Shown here in pieces: positions 38,743 to 47,974 of a stretch of 64,000 nucleotides of DNA (positions within the stretch are counted from its first letter, which is position 1; every line of letters starts with the position of its first letter). The stretch is from NCBI RefSeq assembly GCF_023115465.1, contig NZ_CP096034.1:930001-994000 (forward strand), given 5' to 3'. The stretch is from Gottfriedia acidiceleris. Lineage in GTDB: Bacteria > Bacillota > Bacilli > Bacillales > Bacillaceae_G. A program made the translations under genes and the position numbers. Below the pieces are notes generated by a model. The model ran no database searches. It was not told where the DNA came from and worked only from the letters and a program-made list of their open reading frames with translations.

Positions 38743-39681
38743 ATGTCAATTCGTAGACGTAAAATTTCCGTGGTAGGTGCTGGGTTTACTGGTGCTACAA
38801 CAGCTTTCTTGCTTGCACAAAAAGAATTAGGGGATGTAGTAATAGTTGATATTCCACAACTAGAGAACCCTACTAAGGGAAAAGCCTTAGACATGCTTGA
38901 AGCAAGTCCAGTTCAAGGATTTGATGCTAATATTATTGGTACTAGTGATTATGCTGACACAGCTGATTCAGATGTAGTAGTCATCACAGCAGGTATCGCT
39001 CGTAAACCGGGTATGAGCCGCGATGATCTAGTATCAACAAACTCAAACATCATGAAAGCAGTTACTCGTGAAATCGTAAAATACTCTCCTAACTGTACGA
39101 TAGTTGTTTTAACTAATCCGGTTGATGCAATGACTTATACAGTATACAAAGAAGCTGGTTTTCCTAAACACCGCGTTATAGGACAATCTGGAGTTCTTGA
39201 CACAGCTCGTTTTAGAACCTTCGTAGCTCAAGAATTAAATTTATCTGTTAAAGATATTTCTGGATTTGTTTTAGGTGGTCACGGAGACGATATGGTACCA
39301 TTAGTGCGTTATTCATATGCTGGTGGTATTCCATTAGAAAAATTAATTCCAAAAGATCGTTTAGAAGCTATTGTAGAACGTACTCGTAAGGGTGGCGGAG
39401 AAATCGTTAATCTACTAGGTAACGGAAGTGCTTATTATGCTCCTGCCGCATCTTTAGTAGAAATGGTTGAAGCTATACTTAAGGATCAACGTCGCGTGTT
39501 ACCTACAATCGCTTATTTAGAAGGCGAATATGGGTACAGCGGTATTTACTTAGGAGTTCCTACAATTATTGGCGGAAACGGTATTGAACAAATTATCGAA
39601 TTAGATTTGACTGCTGATGAAAAAACAGCATTAGATCGCTCAGTTGCTGCTGTTAAAAACGTTATGAACGTTTTAGCTTAA
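38743..39681 (+). CDS. mdh: Malate dehydrogenase
   Basis: 312-residue lactate-dehydrogenase-like NAD enzyme. Rossmann loop [18 protein letters not shown] near 9-26, substrate-specificity segment [16 protein letters not shown] near 83-98, active-site [16 protein letters not shown] with the catalytic His near 180. Last gene of the citZ-icd-mdh run, 37 bp after icd, with a strong terminator. Confidence 0.98.
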   Translation: MSIRRRKISVVGAGFTGATTAFLLAQKELGDVVIVDIPQLENPTKGKALDMLEASPVQGFDANIIGTSDYADTADSDVVVITAGIARKPGMSRDDLVSTNSNIMKAVTREIVKYSPNCTIVVLTNPVDAMTYTVYKEAGFPKHRVIGQSGVLDTARFRTFVAQELNLSVKDISGFVLGGHGDDMVPLVRYSYAGGIPLEKLIPKDRLEAIVERTRKGGGEIVNLLGNGSAYYAPAASLVEMVEAILKDQRRVLPTIAYLEGEYGYSGIYLGVPTIIGGNGIEQIIELDLTADEKTALDRSVAAVKNVMNVLA

Positions 39682-39684
39682 AAA

Positions 39685-39728
39685 GAAGACCCACAAGGTA
39701 ATTTCTAATTACCTTGTGGGTCTTTTCA
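39685..39728. terminator. Bidirectional terminator after mdh
   Basis: An 18-bp near-perfect stem (GAAGACCCACAAGGTAATT side with its complement) between convergent mdh and an unknown gene. Confidence 0.92.
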
Positions 39729-39738
39729 GTTTTAAGCT

Positions 39739-40203
39739 TTAATATTCACCTTTAATGACAAAATACGAGCCACGAATCGTTCCAGCTAGTTTAGACTTCT
39801 GCCTAGCAAACTTAAACTTCTCTACTAACTCCGATGGAATTTCCATTCCTTCAGAAAGTTTAAAACCAACTGCACGCTTTTTAGGATCATCAACCGTATA
39901 CATAACGTTGACCGAAAGTCCATCCTCATAAAAGACGTAGGTAAATTTAATATTTTCTACTTGAAAACGTGAAGTTTCTAAAGGTTTAGCAGCGAATACG
40001 ATATCACGTTCTTCTTTCAAAATTCGGTTAACATAATCAAGTGTCTCCTGACTTTCACTAGCAGGTACAACCGTAAATTCATGTTTGTACTTGTTCATAA
40101 AATAACGAGCTTCATTAGCGCGTAAGCCAGCAAGTGCATCGACTACTGGGGAAGACTCTAAACCAACCGTAGACACATTTTTAAAATCAACTGTATAGGA
40201 CAT
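39739..40203 (-). CDS. Hypothetical protein
   Basis: 154 residues. The second ATG (A at 40203) is preferred: AAAGGAGAG overlaps the first ATG but is correctly spaced from the second. Looks like a mixed alpha/beta cytosolic protein (for example FKNVSTVGLESSPVVDALAGLRANEARYF and VENIKFTYVFYEDGLSVNVMYTVDDPKKR). No motif, signal peptide or membrane span recognised. It lies between mdh and the MaoC-like gene, on the opposite strand to both. Confidence 0.7.
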   Translation of the reverse strand: MSYTVDFKNVSTVGLESSPVVDALAGLRANEARYFMNKYKHEFTVVPASESQETLDYVNRILKEERDIVFAAKPLETSRFQVENIKFTYVFYEDGLSVNVMYTVDDPKKRAVGFKLSEGMEIPSELVEKFKFARQKSKLAGTIRGSYFVIKGEY

Positions 40204-40534
40204 GCCCATCTCTCCTTTTCACTTAGCCAAACTTTAATATAACTATCTTATCTATTAAATTATACCAAAAACTTATGTTTCTGAAACGACGTTTCACGAT
40301 ATAAGTATGTACAAGTTTTTTATGCAACAAACCATATGATTTTCAAGCAATGTATCGGATTTAAAAGTCGTAACTAACTGGAGTATTTAGAAAGATAGAA
40401 TTTTATCTTCCATAAGGGGGAAAATATGGACAGAAGAATATTAAAATTTTTTTATAAAAATTTTGCCGATTAAGAAGGAATTTTGCTGTTGTTTATCGAA
40501 TTTTTAAAATATTAAGATAAACAGGGGGTTTAAT
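40204..40534. other. Divergent intergenic region with two inverted repeats
   Basis: About 330 bases, no gene. Contains TGAAACGACGTTTCA (40282-40296), a perfect 6-3-6 palindrome, and TGTTTATC (40490-40497) opposite GATAAACA (40516-40523), an 18-base-loop inverted repeat just before the MaoC-like ribosome binding site. Confidence 0.55.
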
Positions 40535-41005
40535 ATGTTAACTAAAAAAGCAAAAATCGGGCGAAAACTTGAAGACATTTCAATTGGTGAAAAGTTAATT
40601 GTAACAGAACATATTGATGAAAAACATATTTACTTATACCTGGCTCTAACAGGCGATACAAACCCATTATATACTCAATATAACTATGCTTCTCAAACAA
40701 AATATAATAAACCGATTGTTCCAAGTTTTATTATAAGCGGGTTAGTCTCTGCTGCAGTTACAAAACATTTACCTGGCCCAGGAAGTCATATTATTAAAAA
40801 AGAACTTCAATTCGATCAACATATATATCACAATGAAACAATTTCAATTCATTTTGAGGTAGTCGAAATTAACTCAGATTTAAATGAAGTATGTATTAAT
40901 GTAAGCGTTTTAAATAAAACACAAACAGAAATTGCTAATGGGAAACTGACAGTTATTCCACCAACGGTAAACCAATCGAATGCTCTACTATATGAAAATT
41001 TTTAA
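40535..41005 (+). CDS. MaoC-like hot-dog protein with altered active site
   Basis: 156 residues, hot-dog fold. The hydratase-2 motif region reads TGDTNPLYTQ: Asp41 and the NP pair are present, but the catalytic His of D-x-N-P-x-H is Tyr46. The following TKYNKPIVPSFIISGLVSAAVTKHLPGPGSH is a normal MaoC-type segment. True (R)-hydratases use the Asp-His pair, so enoyl-CoA hydratase activity is doubtful. Ribosome binding site AGGGGGT. Upstream of phoP but separated by a terminator. Confidence 0.8.
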   Translation: MLTKKAKIGRKLEDISIGEKLIVTEHIDEKHIYLYLALTGDTNPLYTQYNYASQTKYNKPIVPSFIISGLVSAAVTKHLPGPGSHIIKKELQFDQHIYHNETISIHFEVVEINSDLNEVCINVSVLNKTQTEIANGKLTVIPPTVNQSNALLYENF

Positions 41006-41010
41006 CTTAA

Positions 41011-41037
41011 AGAATGTCAACTGACATTCTTTTTTTA
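41011..41037 (+). terminator. Terminator after the MaoC-like gene
   Basis: AGAATGTCA pairs with TGACATTCT with a two-base loop, then a T-run. Confidence 0.9.
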
Positions 41038-41082
41038 TTGTTTTACCTTTGTATGAAACTTTTCTATCCCTGCTTTTTACGT

Positions 41083-41111
41083 TTTACGTTTGATAGAATT
41101 TTTAGTATGAT
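41083..41111 (+). promoter_or_regulatory. Candidate promoter for phoP-phoR
   Basis: TTTACG (41083-41088), 17 bases, TATGAT (41106-41111), about 73 bases before the phoP start. TTTTACG occurs twice in tandem just here (41075-41088). Confidence 0.45.
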
Positions 41112-41183
41112 TAAAAGTAGATATAGATAAATTAAATAGGATCAAAATGGATGAGGGTTAAACAATACCTGGAGGAATATGAA

Positions 41184-41900
41184 ATGAACAATAAAATTCT
41201 TGTAGTTGACGACGAAGAGCATATCTTAACTTTAATCAAATTTAACTTAGAACAAGCAGGCTTTCAAGTTGTTACAGCTACTGATGGGGAAGAAGGTTTA
41301 CAAAAGGCTGTAGAGGAAAAACCAGAATTAATTGTTCTAGATTTAATGCTACCTAAAAAAGATGGTATGGAAGTATGTAAAGAATTAAGACTTCAAAGAA
41401 ATACGACGCCTATTTTAATGGTTACAGCAAAAGATGATGAATTTGATAAAGTATTAGGACTTGAACTTGGTGCAGATGATTATATGACAAAACCATTTAG
41501 CCCAAGAGAAGTCGTAGCTAGAGTTAAAGCTATTTTAAGAAGATCTAAACTTACTGAGACACCAGTACAATCAAACGAAGATGCGGATACTTTAATAATA
41601 GCTGATTTAAAAATTCTACCTGAGTATTATGAAGCATATTTCCAAGGTGAAAAATTAGAGTTAACACCTAAGGAATTTGAATTATTATTATATTTAACGA
41701 AAAATAAAGGTAGAGTATTAACTCGAGATCAATTATTAAGTGCCGTTTGGAATTATGATTTTGCAGGTGACACTAGAATTGTCGATGTTCATATTAGCCA
41801 TTTAAGAGAAAAAATTGAACTGGACTCGAAAAAACCAGTTTATATAAAAACAATTCGTGGATTAGGATATAAATTAGAGGAACCAAGATTAAATGAGTAA
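41184..41900 (+). CDS. phoP: Response regulator PhoP
   Basis: 238 residues from ATG 41184 (TGGAGGAAT upstream; the frame is open 11 codons further). Receiver domain with acidic pocket Asp9/Asp10, phosphoacceptor Asp53 (VLDLMLPKKDG), Thr in MVTAKDD and Lys in MTKPFSPRE. OmpR-type winged helix from about 135 (LELTPKEFELLLYLTKNKGRVLTRDQL, VDVHISHLREKI). Controls the phosphate-starvation response with PhoR; coupled to phoR by an 8-base overlap. Confidence 0.95.
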   Translation: MNNKILVVDDEEHILTLIKFNLEQAGFQVVTATDGEEGLQKAVEEKPELIVLDLMLPKKDGMEVCKELRLQRNTTPILMVTAKDDEFDKVLGLELGADDYMTKPFSPREVVARVKAILRRSKLTETPVQSNEDADTLIIADLKILPEYYEAYFQGEKLELTPKEFELLLYLTKNKGRVLTRDQLLSAVWNYDFAGDTRIVDVHISHLREKIELDSKKPVYIKTIRGLGYKLEEPRLNE

Positions 41901-43659
41901 TCTAAACCGAAAATTGCTCTATGGATTCTCTGCAATCATAATCGTTATTCTTGTTATATTAGGAATCGTGCTAGGTCAAATATTTAAATCGTTTTATCTG
42001 ACAAACTATGATCAAAGAATTGAGAAAGAGACGAATTTAATTGCCTCAATAATGGAGTCGAATACCCCATTAACAAAGAATATTTCTAATCAAATGTTAA
42101 AAAAGATATCTAAGGATTTAAATATCGATATAATTTTATTTGATGATCATTATAATCTTATCGCTAAATCTAGCAATGAGAATTTGGAATTGAATATATC
42201 ATCAAAGAATTTAAAAGCTTATCTAGAACGACTTGATAAAGTAGATTCTGCAGCTAAATTTATCGAAAAAGATTCTGCTGCTAAATATTACGGCAAGAAA
42301 ATAACAGATAAAAACGGTAATAAGCAATTTTTGATTGTTGATTATTCAACTAAGTCAATCAAGGAAGTTTACCGAAGTATTTCGATGTTATTATTTTCAT
42401 TATTAGGTTTTGTTTTATTTGCCATCATAATTTTACTGATACGATACTCGCATCAATTTTCAAAACCAATTGAAGATATTACACAAGTTGCGATTGAATT
42501 ATCCAAAGGGAATTATAAAGCTAGAACATTAGCCGAAAGTAATGAATCGACAACAATGTTAAGCCAAGCAATGAATGTACTCGCAAAAAATCTACAAGAA
42601 ATGACTAGTCAACAAGAAATGCAGCAAGACCGATTAAACACATTGATCCATAATATTGGTAGCGGAGTTGTTTTAATTAATAGTAGAGGTCATGTAAACC
42701 TAATTAATAAAACATATCGAGAAACGTTCAAAATTGACTCCAGAAGTATACTGGGTGAGCTATATTATGATGCATTTAAACATAAAGAAGTTATTGAAAT
42801 TGTGGAAGAAATTTTTCTAAAAGAAATAAAAGTTAGAAAGCAAATCATTCTACCATTATCAATTGAAAGAAAACATTTTGAAATATATGGTGCACCAATT
42901 ATTGGGATAAATCACGAGTGGAAAGGAATCGTTCTGGTTTTCCATGATATAAGTGAATTAAAGAAATTAGAGCAAGTTCGAAAAGATTTTTTTGCAAATG
43001 TATCTCACGAGCTTAAAACGCCAATTACCTCTATTAAAGGGTTTACTGAAACTCTACTAGATGGTGCAATGGAAAATGATGAATTATGTAAAAACTTCTT
43101 ATCGATTATTTTAACGGAAAGTGATCGTATGCAGACACTTATTCAAGATTTATTAGACCTTTCAAAAATTGAGCAACAGAATTTTAAATTAGAACTAGCA
43201 GAAGTCTCAGCAAAACAAGTTATTGAAGATGTACAGCAGATGCTTAATCAAAAAGCAGAAGAGAAGAATATAGACTTCAAATTATACATGAATAGTCCGT
43301 TAGTCGTATATGCTGATGCGTTAAGATTAAAACAAGTAATTATTAATTTAGTTGATAACGCAATTCACTATACTCCAGCTGGTGGTAAAGTATTTATTAC
43401 TGCCTCCGAGACAAATGATCATATTGTTTTAAAGGTCAATGACACAGGAGTCGGAATTGGGAAAGAGGACATATCTCGTATTTTCGAACGTTTTTACAGG
43501 GTAGATAAAGCAAGAAGTAGGAACTCAGGAGGGACAGGCCTAGGACTAGCAATCGTAAAACATCTTGTCGAAGCTCATAAAGGCAAAATCGAAGTTGAAA
43601 GTAAACTAGGCCATGGGACATCATTCATTGTAACATTAAATAAAAATATTTCGATGTGA
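41893..43659 (+). CDS. phoR: Sensor histidine kinase PhoR
   Basis: 588 residues: TM1 about 10-30, an extracytoplasmic sensor region of about 120 residues, TM2 about 162-183, HAMP-like linker, PAS domain about 240-360, HisKA with His372 in NVSHELKTPITSIKGF, and HATPase_c with N-box LKQVIINLVDNAIHYTP and G-boxes NDTGVGIGKED and GGTGLGLAIVK. Membrane-bound partner of PhoP. Identity as PhoR rests on the phoP neighbour and the mdh-phoP-phoR-polA order. Confidence 0.93.
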   Translation: MSNLNRKLLYGFSAIIIVILVILGIVLGQIFKSFYLTNYDQRIEKETNLIASIMESNTPLTKNISNQMLKKISKDLNIDIILFDDHYNLIAKSSNENLELNISSKNLKAYLERLDKVDSAAKFIEKDSAAKYYGKKITDKNGNKQFLIVDYSTKSIKEVYRSISMLLFSLLGFVLFAIIILLIRYSHQFSKPIEDITQVAIELSKGNYKARTLAESNESTTMLSQAMNVLAKNLQEMTSQQEMQQDRLNTLIHNIGSGVVLINSRGHVNLINKTYRETFKIDSRSILGELYYDAFKHKEVIEIVEEIFLKEIKVRKQIILPLSIERKHFEIYGAPIIGINHEWKGIVLVFHDISELKKLEQVRKDFFANVSHELKTPITSIKGFTETLLDGAMENDELCKNFLSIILTESDRMQTLIQDLLDLSKIEQQNFKLELAEVSAKQVIEDVQQMLNQKAEEKNIDFKLYMNSPLVVYADALRLKQVIINLVDNAIHYTPAGGKVFITASETNDHIVLKVNDTGVGIGKEDISRIFERFYRVDKARSRNSGGTGLGLAIVKHLVEAHKGKIEVESKLGHGTSFIVTLNKNISM

Positions 43660-43751
43660 CATTTACATTGTTTTTACATTGTATTTATTAATAATTAATA
43701 AAAAATTGTTATAGTTATGATGAAAACCCCTTCATCCAAGGAGTTGTCTTA

Positions 43752-43783
43752 AACCGGGAGTAGTTATACTTCCGGGATTTTTT
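43752..43783 (+). terminator. Terminator after phoR
   Basis: CCGGGAGTA pairs with TACTTCCGG (one wobble), followed by a T-run. Confidence 0.75.
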
Positions 43784-43875
43784 ATATTTAATACTGTTTT
43801 ATTTTTTCTTTAAGGTGTCCATACTAGTGGATACCTTTTTTATTGCACTTTAAGATAATTGGTAGCTAGTAATCA

Positions 43876-43951
43876 CCAATTTTAGGAATAAAGTATAAGT
43901 GCTACTACGCCTCTACTAAAAGACTTGTCAGTCGCCGAGTTTTCTTTTTTT
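43876..43951 (+). repeat. Short repeat element, copy A
   Basis: Begins with 27 bases identical to the segment at 57489-57515 (CCAATTTTAGGAATAAAG and onward), followed by a diverged middle and an end resembling a CTTG...CGAG hairpin with TTTTCTTT. Noncoding. Confidence 0.7.
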
Positions 43952-44020
43952 GATCATATTACTTTTATAATTATTGGGGAAATTATGAGTGTTGAATCAT
44001 ACATCGGAGGGTGGATACAG

Positions 44021-44197
44021 ATGTACGAATACGAATTTGTAAAAGTTAACACGAAATCATCAAATCGACATTATTATGATGTAGTTGGGAACTATGCTAA
44101 GAGTGGCTGGCGCCTTCATCAGGTTGTAAACAATCAGCAATCAATAGAAGGTTCATGTGTTGAACTAATTTTTGAGCGAGAAATCGACTTAAATTAA
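44021..44197 (+). CDS. Small DUF4177-like protein
   Basis: 58 residues from ATG 44021, with GGAGGGTGG upstream; the frame is open further up without a site. YEYEFVKVNTKSS, GNYAKSGWRLHQVVNN and the end VELIFERE match the DUF4177 pattern (small single-domain beta-rich protein). Function unknown. Followed by a large nested inverted repeat before polA. Confidence 0.75.
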   Translation: MYEYEFVKVNTKSSNRHYYDVVGNYAKSGWRLHQVVNNQQSIEGSCVELIFEREIDLN

Positions 44198-44201
44198 TTA
44201 C

Positions 44202-44306
44202 AGAGGTAGTCTTACGATTCATTCTTAAAAGTCATCATTATTCAACTTTAATCTCAAGTGAATAAAAACTTTTAATATGCATGAATCAAAGACGACCTCT
44301 TTTTCT
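44202..44306 (+). terminator. Nested stem structure, probable terminator
   Basis: Outer arms AGAGGT ... ACCTCT with flanking GATTCAT/ATGAATC, middle arms AAAAGT/ACTTTT and an inner TTATTCA/TGAATAA, ending in T-rich sequence. Confidence 0.6.
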
Positions 44307-44438
44307 TTTATGAATAGTTCGTGTTAAAATGGTAAGAGCAAGGAATGAGGAAACGATTAATTTCTTAAAAAGATAAAGTATGAAATAAAAATTATACATA
44401 AAAAGATAGTGAGAATTGTAATAGGAAGGGGATCTATT

Positions 44439-47063
44439 TTGAAGAAGAAATTGGTTTTAATTGATGGGAATAGTATTGCCTATAGAGCTTTCTTTGCATT
44501 GCCTCTTTTGAGTAATGATAAAGGTGTACATACAAATGCAATTTATGGGTTTACAATGATGTTAATGAAGATTCTTGAAGATGAGAAACCAACCCATATG
44601 CTTGTTGCATTTGATGCAGGGAAAACAACATTTAGACATAGTACCTTTAAAGAATATAAAGGTGGAAGACAAAAGACTCCACCAGAGTTAAGTGAACAGT
44701 TTCCACTTGTTCGTCAGCTATTAGATACATACGGAATTGCACGTTATGAATTAGAGAATTATGAAGCGGATGACATAATTGGTACACTTGCAGGTCAAGC
44801 TTCTAAAGATGAATATGAAGTAAAGGTTATCTCAGGTGATCGAGATTTATTACAACTAGTTGATGACCGTATTACAGTAAGTATGACTAAAAAAGGTATT
44901 ACTGAAGTTGAAGAATATACTCCTGCAGCGATTCATGAAAAGTATGAGATTACACCTGATCAAATTATTGATATGAAAGGATTAATGGGTGATAAATCTG
45001 ATAATATTCCAGGTGTACCAGGTATTGGGGAAAAGACTGCAATTAAACTTTTAAAACAATTTCAAACAGTAGAAGGTCTGTATGAAAATATAGAGGAAGT
45101 AAGTGGAGCTAAGCTACTTCAAAATTTAAGTGAAAATAAAGAACAAGCCTTAATGAGTAAGCAATTAGCGACAATTAATAAAAACTCACCAATTGAATTA
45201 ACTTTAAATGACACAACGCTTCCTGAAGCCGATACGAATAAAGTTGCGGAATTTTTTAAATCTCTTGGATTTACATCATTATTAGCTAAATTGGACATCA
45301 AAGAATCGATTAAAGATCTAGAAGAGATTAACTATGAAGTACTAGATTCAATTGAAGAGAAACATCTAGCGAATCATTCAAGCTTAATCGTTGAAATGAT
45401 CGGAGAAAATTATCATACAGAAGAAATTCAAGGATTTGGTCTTTCAAATGAAAAAGGTCATTTCTTTATTCCAACAGCTGTAGGGTTAGAGTCGGATTTA
45501 TTTAAAAAATGGCTTGAGGATGAGCGTGTTTATAAAAATGTATATGATGCAAAAGGTGCTTATGTTGCACTAAAGTGGAGAGGAATTAATTTAAATGGTG
45601 TTAATTTCGATCCGTTACTTGCTTCATATATATATGACCCGGCCCAGTCTAATAAAGAATTTGCTGATATTGTAAATAGTAGAATAGATTTTTCAATTCA
45701 AACTGCAGAAACGATTTATGGTAAGGGTGCAAAGCAAACTAAGCCATCAGATGAAGTTTTATCAGAATTTATTGTTCGGAAAACAATTGCTATTAGTAAA
45801 TTAAAAGAAACATTAGAAGAATCATTACGAAAAAACAGTCAATTTGAACTACTAACCGAATTAGAATTACCATTAACTTTTATTTTAGGTGATATGGAAT
45901 TTGAAGGGGTAACAGTTAGAGAAGAGACTCTTCGTACGATGGGTTCAGAACTAGCTAATACGTTAAAAGAGCTTGAAGAGTCTATTTATGAGTTAGCTGG
46001 TGAAAAATTCAATATTAATTCACCAAAGCAATTAGGTGTTATATTATTTGAAAAGTTAAATTTACCATCTGGTAAAAAAACAAAAACTGGTTATTCGACT
46101 TCTGCTGATGTACTTGAAAAATTAGAGGCAGAACATGAAATCATTCGATTAATTCTCCACTATCGTCAAGTTGGGAAATTAAATTCTACTTATGTAGAAG
46201 GTTTATTAAAAGTGATAAATGAATCAGATTCTAAGGTTCATACACGATTTAATCAAGTATTAGCACAAACTGGTCGCTTAAGTTCAATTGATCCTAACCT
46301 GCAAAACATTCCTATTCGTTTAGAAGAAGGTAGAAAAATTAGAAAAGCTTTTGTCGCATCTAAAAAAGACTGGCTGATCTTTGCTGCTGATTATTCTCAA
46401 ATTGAATTAAGGGTATTAGCTCATATAGCACAAGACGATAATTTAATGGATGCATTCAAAAATGACTTTGATGTTCATACAAAGACTGCAATGGATGTTT
46501 TCCATGTTAGTGCTGATGAGGTAACAAGTAATATGAGAAGACAAGCAAAAGCTGTTAACTTTGGGATTGTCTATGGAATTAGTGATTATGGATTATCACA
46601 AGGGTTAGGAATTACAAGAAAAGAAGCGTCTATATTTATTGAAAAGTACTTTGCTAGTTTTCCAAAAGTAAAAGATTATATGTCAGATATTGTTCAAAAG
46701 GCTAAACTAGAAGGATTTGTAAGTACTATTTTAAATAGACGTCGTTATATTCCTGAAATTTCAAGCTCAAACTTTAATGTTCGTGGATTTGCTGAAAGAA
46801 CAGCGATGAATACGCCAATACAAGGTAGTGCAGCAGATATTATAAAGAAGGCTATGATTTTATTAGATGAGCGTCTTAAAGTAGAAAAACTTCAGGCAAA
46901 ATTAATTTTACAAGTACATGATGAATTAATATTAGAAGCTCCAAAAGAAGAATTAGTAATTTTAGAAAAAATTGTACCAGAAGTAATGGAACACGCAGTC
47001 GAGCTAGTAGTGCCATTAAAAGTTGATTATAATTTTGGAGATTCTTGGTTTGAAGCAAAATAA
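44439..47063 (+). CDS. polA: DNA polymerase I
   Basis: 874 residues from TTG 44439, preceded by GGAAGGGGA; the frame is open ten codons upstream. 5'-3' exonuclease domain (about 1-290, KKLVLIDGNSIAYRAFFALP, GDRDLLQLV, GIGEKTAIKLL), a degenerate 3'-5' exonuclease domain (no D-x-E pair in LIVEMIGENYHTEEIQ, as in Bacillus enzymes), and a polymerase domain with motif A FAADYSQIELR, O-helix RRQAKAVNFGIVYG and motif C LQVHDEL. Fills gaps in repair and Okazaki processing. Followed by mutM, 19 bp away. Confidence 0.98.
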   Translation: MKKKLVLIDGNSIAYRAFFALPLLSNDKGVHTNAIYGFTMMLMKILEDEKPTHMLVAFDAGKTTFRHSTFKEYKGGRQKTPPELSEQFPLVRQLLDTYGIARYELENYEADDIIGTLAGQASKDEYEVKVISGDRDLLQLVDDRITVSMTKKGITEVEEYTPAAIHEKYEITPDQIIDMKGLMGDKSDNIPGVPGIGEKTAIKLLKQFQTVEGLYENIEEVSGAKLLQNLSENKEQALMSKQLATINKNSPIELTLNDTTLPEADTNKVAEFFKSLGFTSLLAKLDIKESIKDLEEINYEVLDSIEEKHLANHSSLIVEMIGENYHTEEIQGFGLSNEKGHFFIPTAVGLESDLFKKWLEDERVYKNVYDAKGAYVALKWRGINLNGVNFDPLLASYIYDPAQSNKEFADIVNSRIDFSIQTAETIYGKGAKQTKPSDEVLSEFIVRKTIAISKLKETLEESLRKNSQFELLTELELPLTFILGDMEFEGVTVREETLRTMGSELANTLKELEESIYELAGEKFNINSPKQLGVILFEKLNLPSGKKTKTGYSTSADVLEKLEAEHEIIRLILHYRQVGKLNSTYVEGLLKVINESDSKVHTRFNQVLAQTGRLSSIDPNLQNIPIRLEEGRKIRKAFVASKKDWLIFAADYSQIELRVLAHIAQDDNLMDAFKNDFDVHTKTAMDVFHVSADEVTSNMRRQAKAVNFGIVYGISDYGLSQGLGITRKEASIFIEKYFASFPKVKDYMSDIVQKAKLEGFVSTILNRRRYIPEISSSNFNVRGFAERTAMNTPIQGSAADIIKKAMILLDERLKVEKLQAKLILQVHDELILEAPKEELVILEKIVPEVMEHAVELVVPLKVDYNFGDSWFEAK

Positions 47064-47082
47064 ATAGATAGGATGACTTTGT

Positions 47083-47916
47083 ATGCCTGAATTACCAGAA
47101 GTTGAAACGGTCAGACGAACTTTACTGGATTTAATAGTTGGGAAAACAATCTCAACAGTAATCGTTTCGTGGGGAAAAATAATAAAGAAACCTAATGAAG
47201 TAGATGAGTTTCAAATTTTACTAAAAGGTCAAACAATAGAAAATATAAATCGTCGAGGTAAGTTTCTACTTTTTCAACTAAGTGATTTTACACTTGTTTC
47301 GCATTTAAGAATGGAAGGGAAATTTCGTGTGTTCCCAGCGGATGAACCCGTAGCATCTCATACTCATGTTCGATTCCTATTTGAAGATGGAACAGAACTT
47401 CGGTATCAAGATGTTCGTAAATTTGGCACAATGCATTTATTTAATAAAGGTGAGGAGAATGAGGGACCACCACTTGCTAAATTGGGTCCAGAGCCATTTT
47501 CCGATGAATTTACCGCGGATTATTTAAGAAAAAAGCTAGAAAGTACAAACCGAAAAATTAAAATCGTTTTATTAGATCAGGAGTTAGTAGTCGGTTTAGG
47601 CAATATTTATGTCGATGAGGTTTTGTTTAAGGCTAAGATTCATCCGGAAACACCTGCATCATCATTAAAGCCTAAACAAATAAAAATACTTGCCGAATCC
47701 ATTACAGCAACTTTACAAGAAGCTGTGGATTTAGGTGGAAGCACAATTCGTTCTTATGTAAATTCACAAGGTCAAATAGGAACTTTTCAAGATATCATAA
47801 AAGTATATGGCAGAAAGGGTTTAGAGTGTCATAATTGCGGCCAACCAATAGAAAAAATAAAAGTTGGCGGCAGAGGTACTTCTTTTTGCCCAGTCTGTCA
47901 GCCTAAAAAAAATTAA
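47083..47916 (+). CDS. mutM: Formamidopyrimidine-DNA glycosylase
   Basis: 277 residues; excises 8-oxoguanine and formamidopyrimidines. N-terminal Pro2-Glu3 catalytic pair in MPELPEVETV, H2TH region, and C-terminal zinc finger with Cys249, Cys252, Cys269 and Cys272. VGLGNIYVDEVLF and SQGQIGTF are normal. Adjoins polA, as usual in Bacillus. Confidence 0.97.
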   Translation: MPELPEVETVRRTLLDLIVGKTISTVIVSWGKIIKKPNEVDEFQILLKGQTIENINRRGKFLLFQLSDFTLVSHLRMEGKFRVFPADEPVASHTHVRFLFEDGTELRYQDVRKFGTMHLFNKGEENEGPPLAKLGPEPFSDEFTADYLRKKLESTNRKIKIVLLDQELVVGLGNIYVDEVLFKAKIHPETPASSLKPKQIKILAESITATLQEAVDLGGSTIRSYVNSQGQIGTFQDIIKVYGRKGLECHNCGQPIEKIKVGGRGTSFCPVCQPKKN

Positions 47917-47974
47917 CATAAGGTACCTCTCTTTCATACTATATCAAGAGTACGGAAGAGAGGGGCCTATTTTT

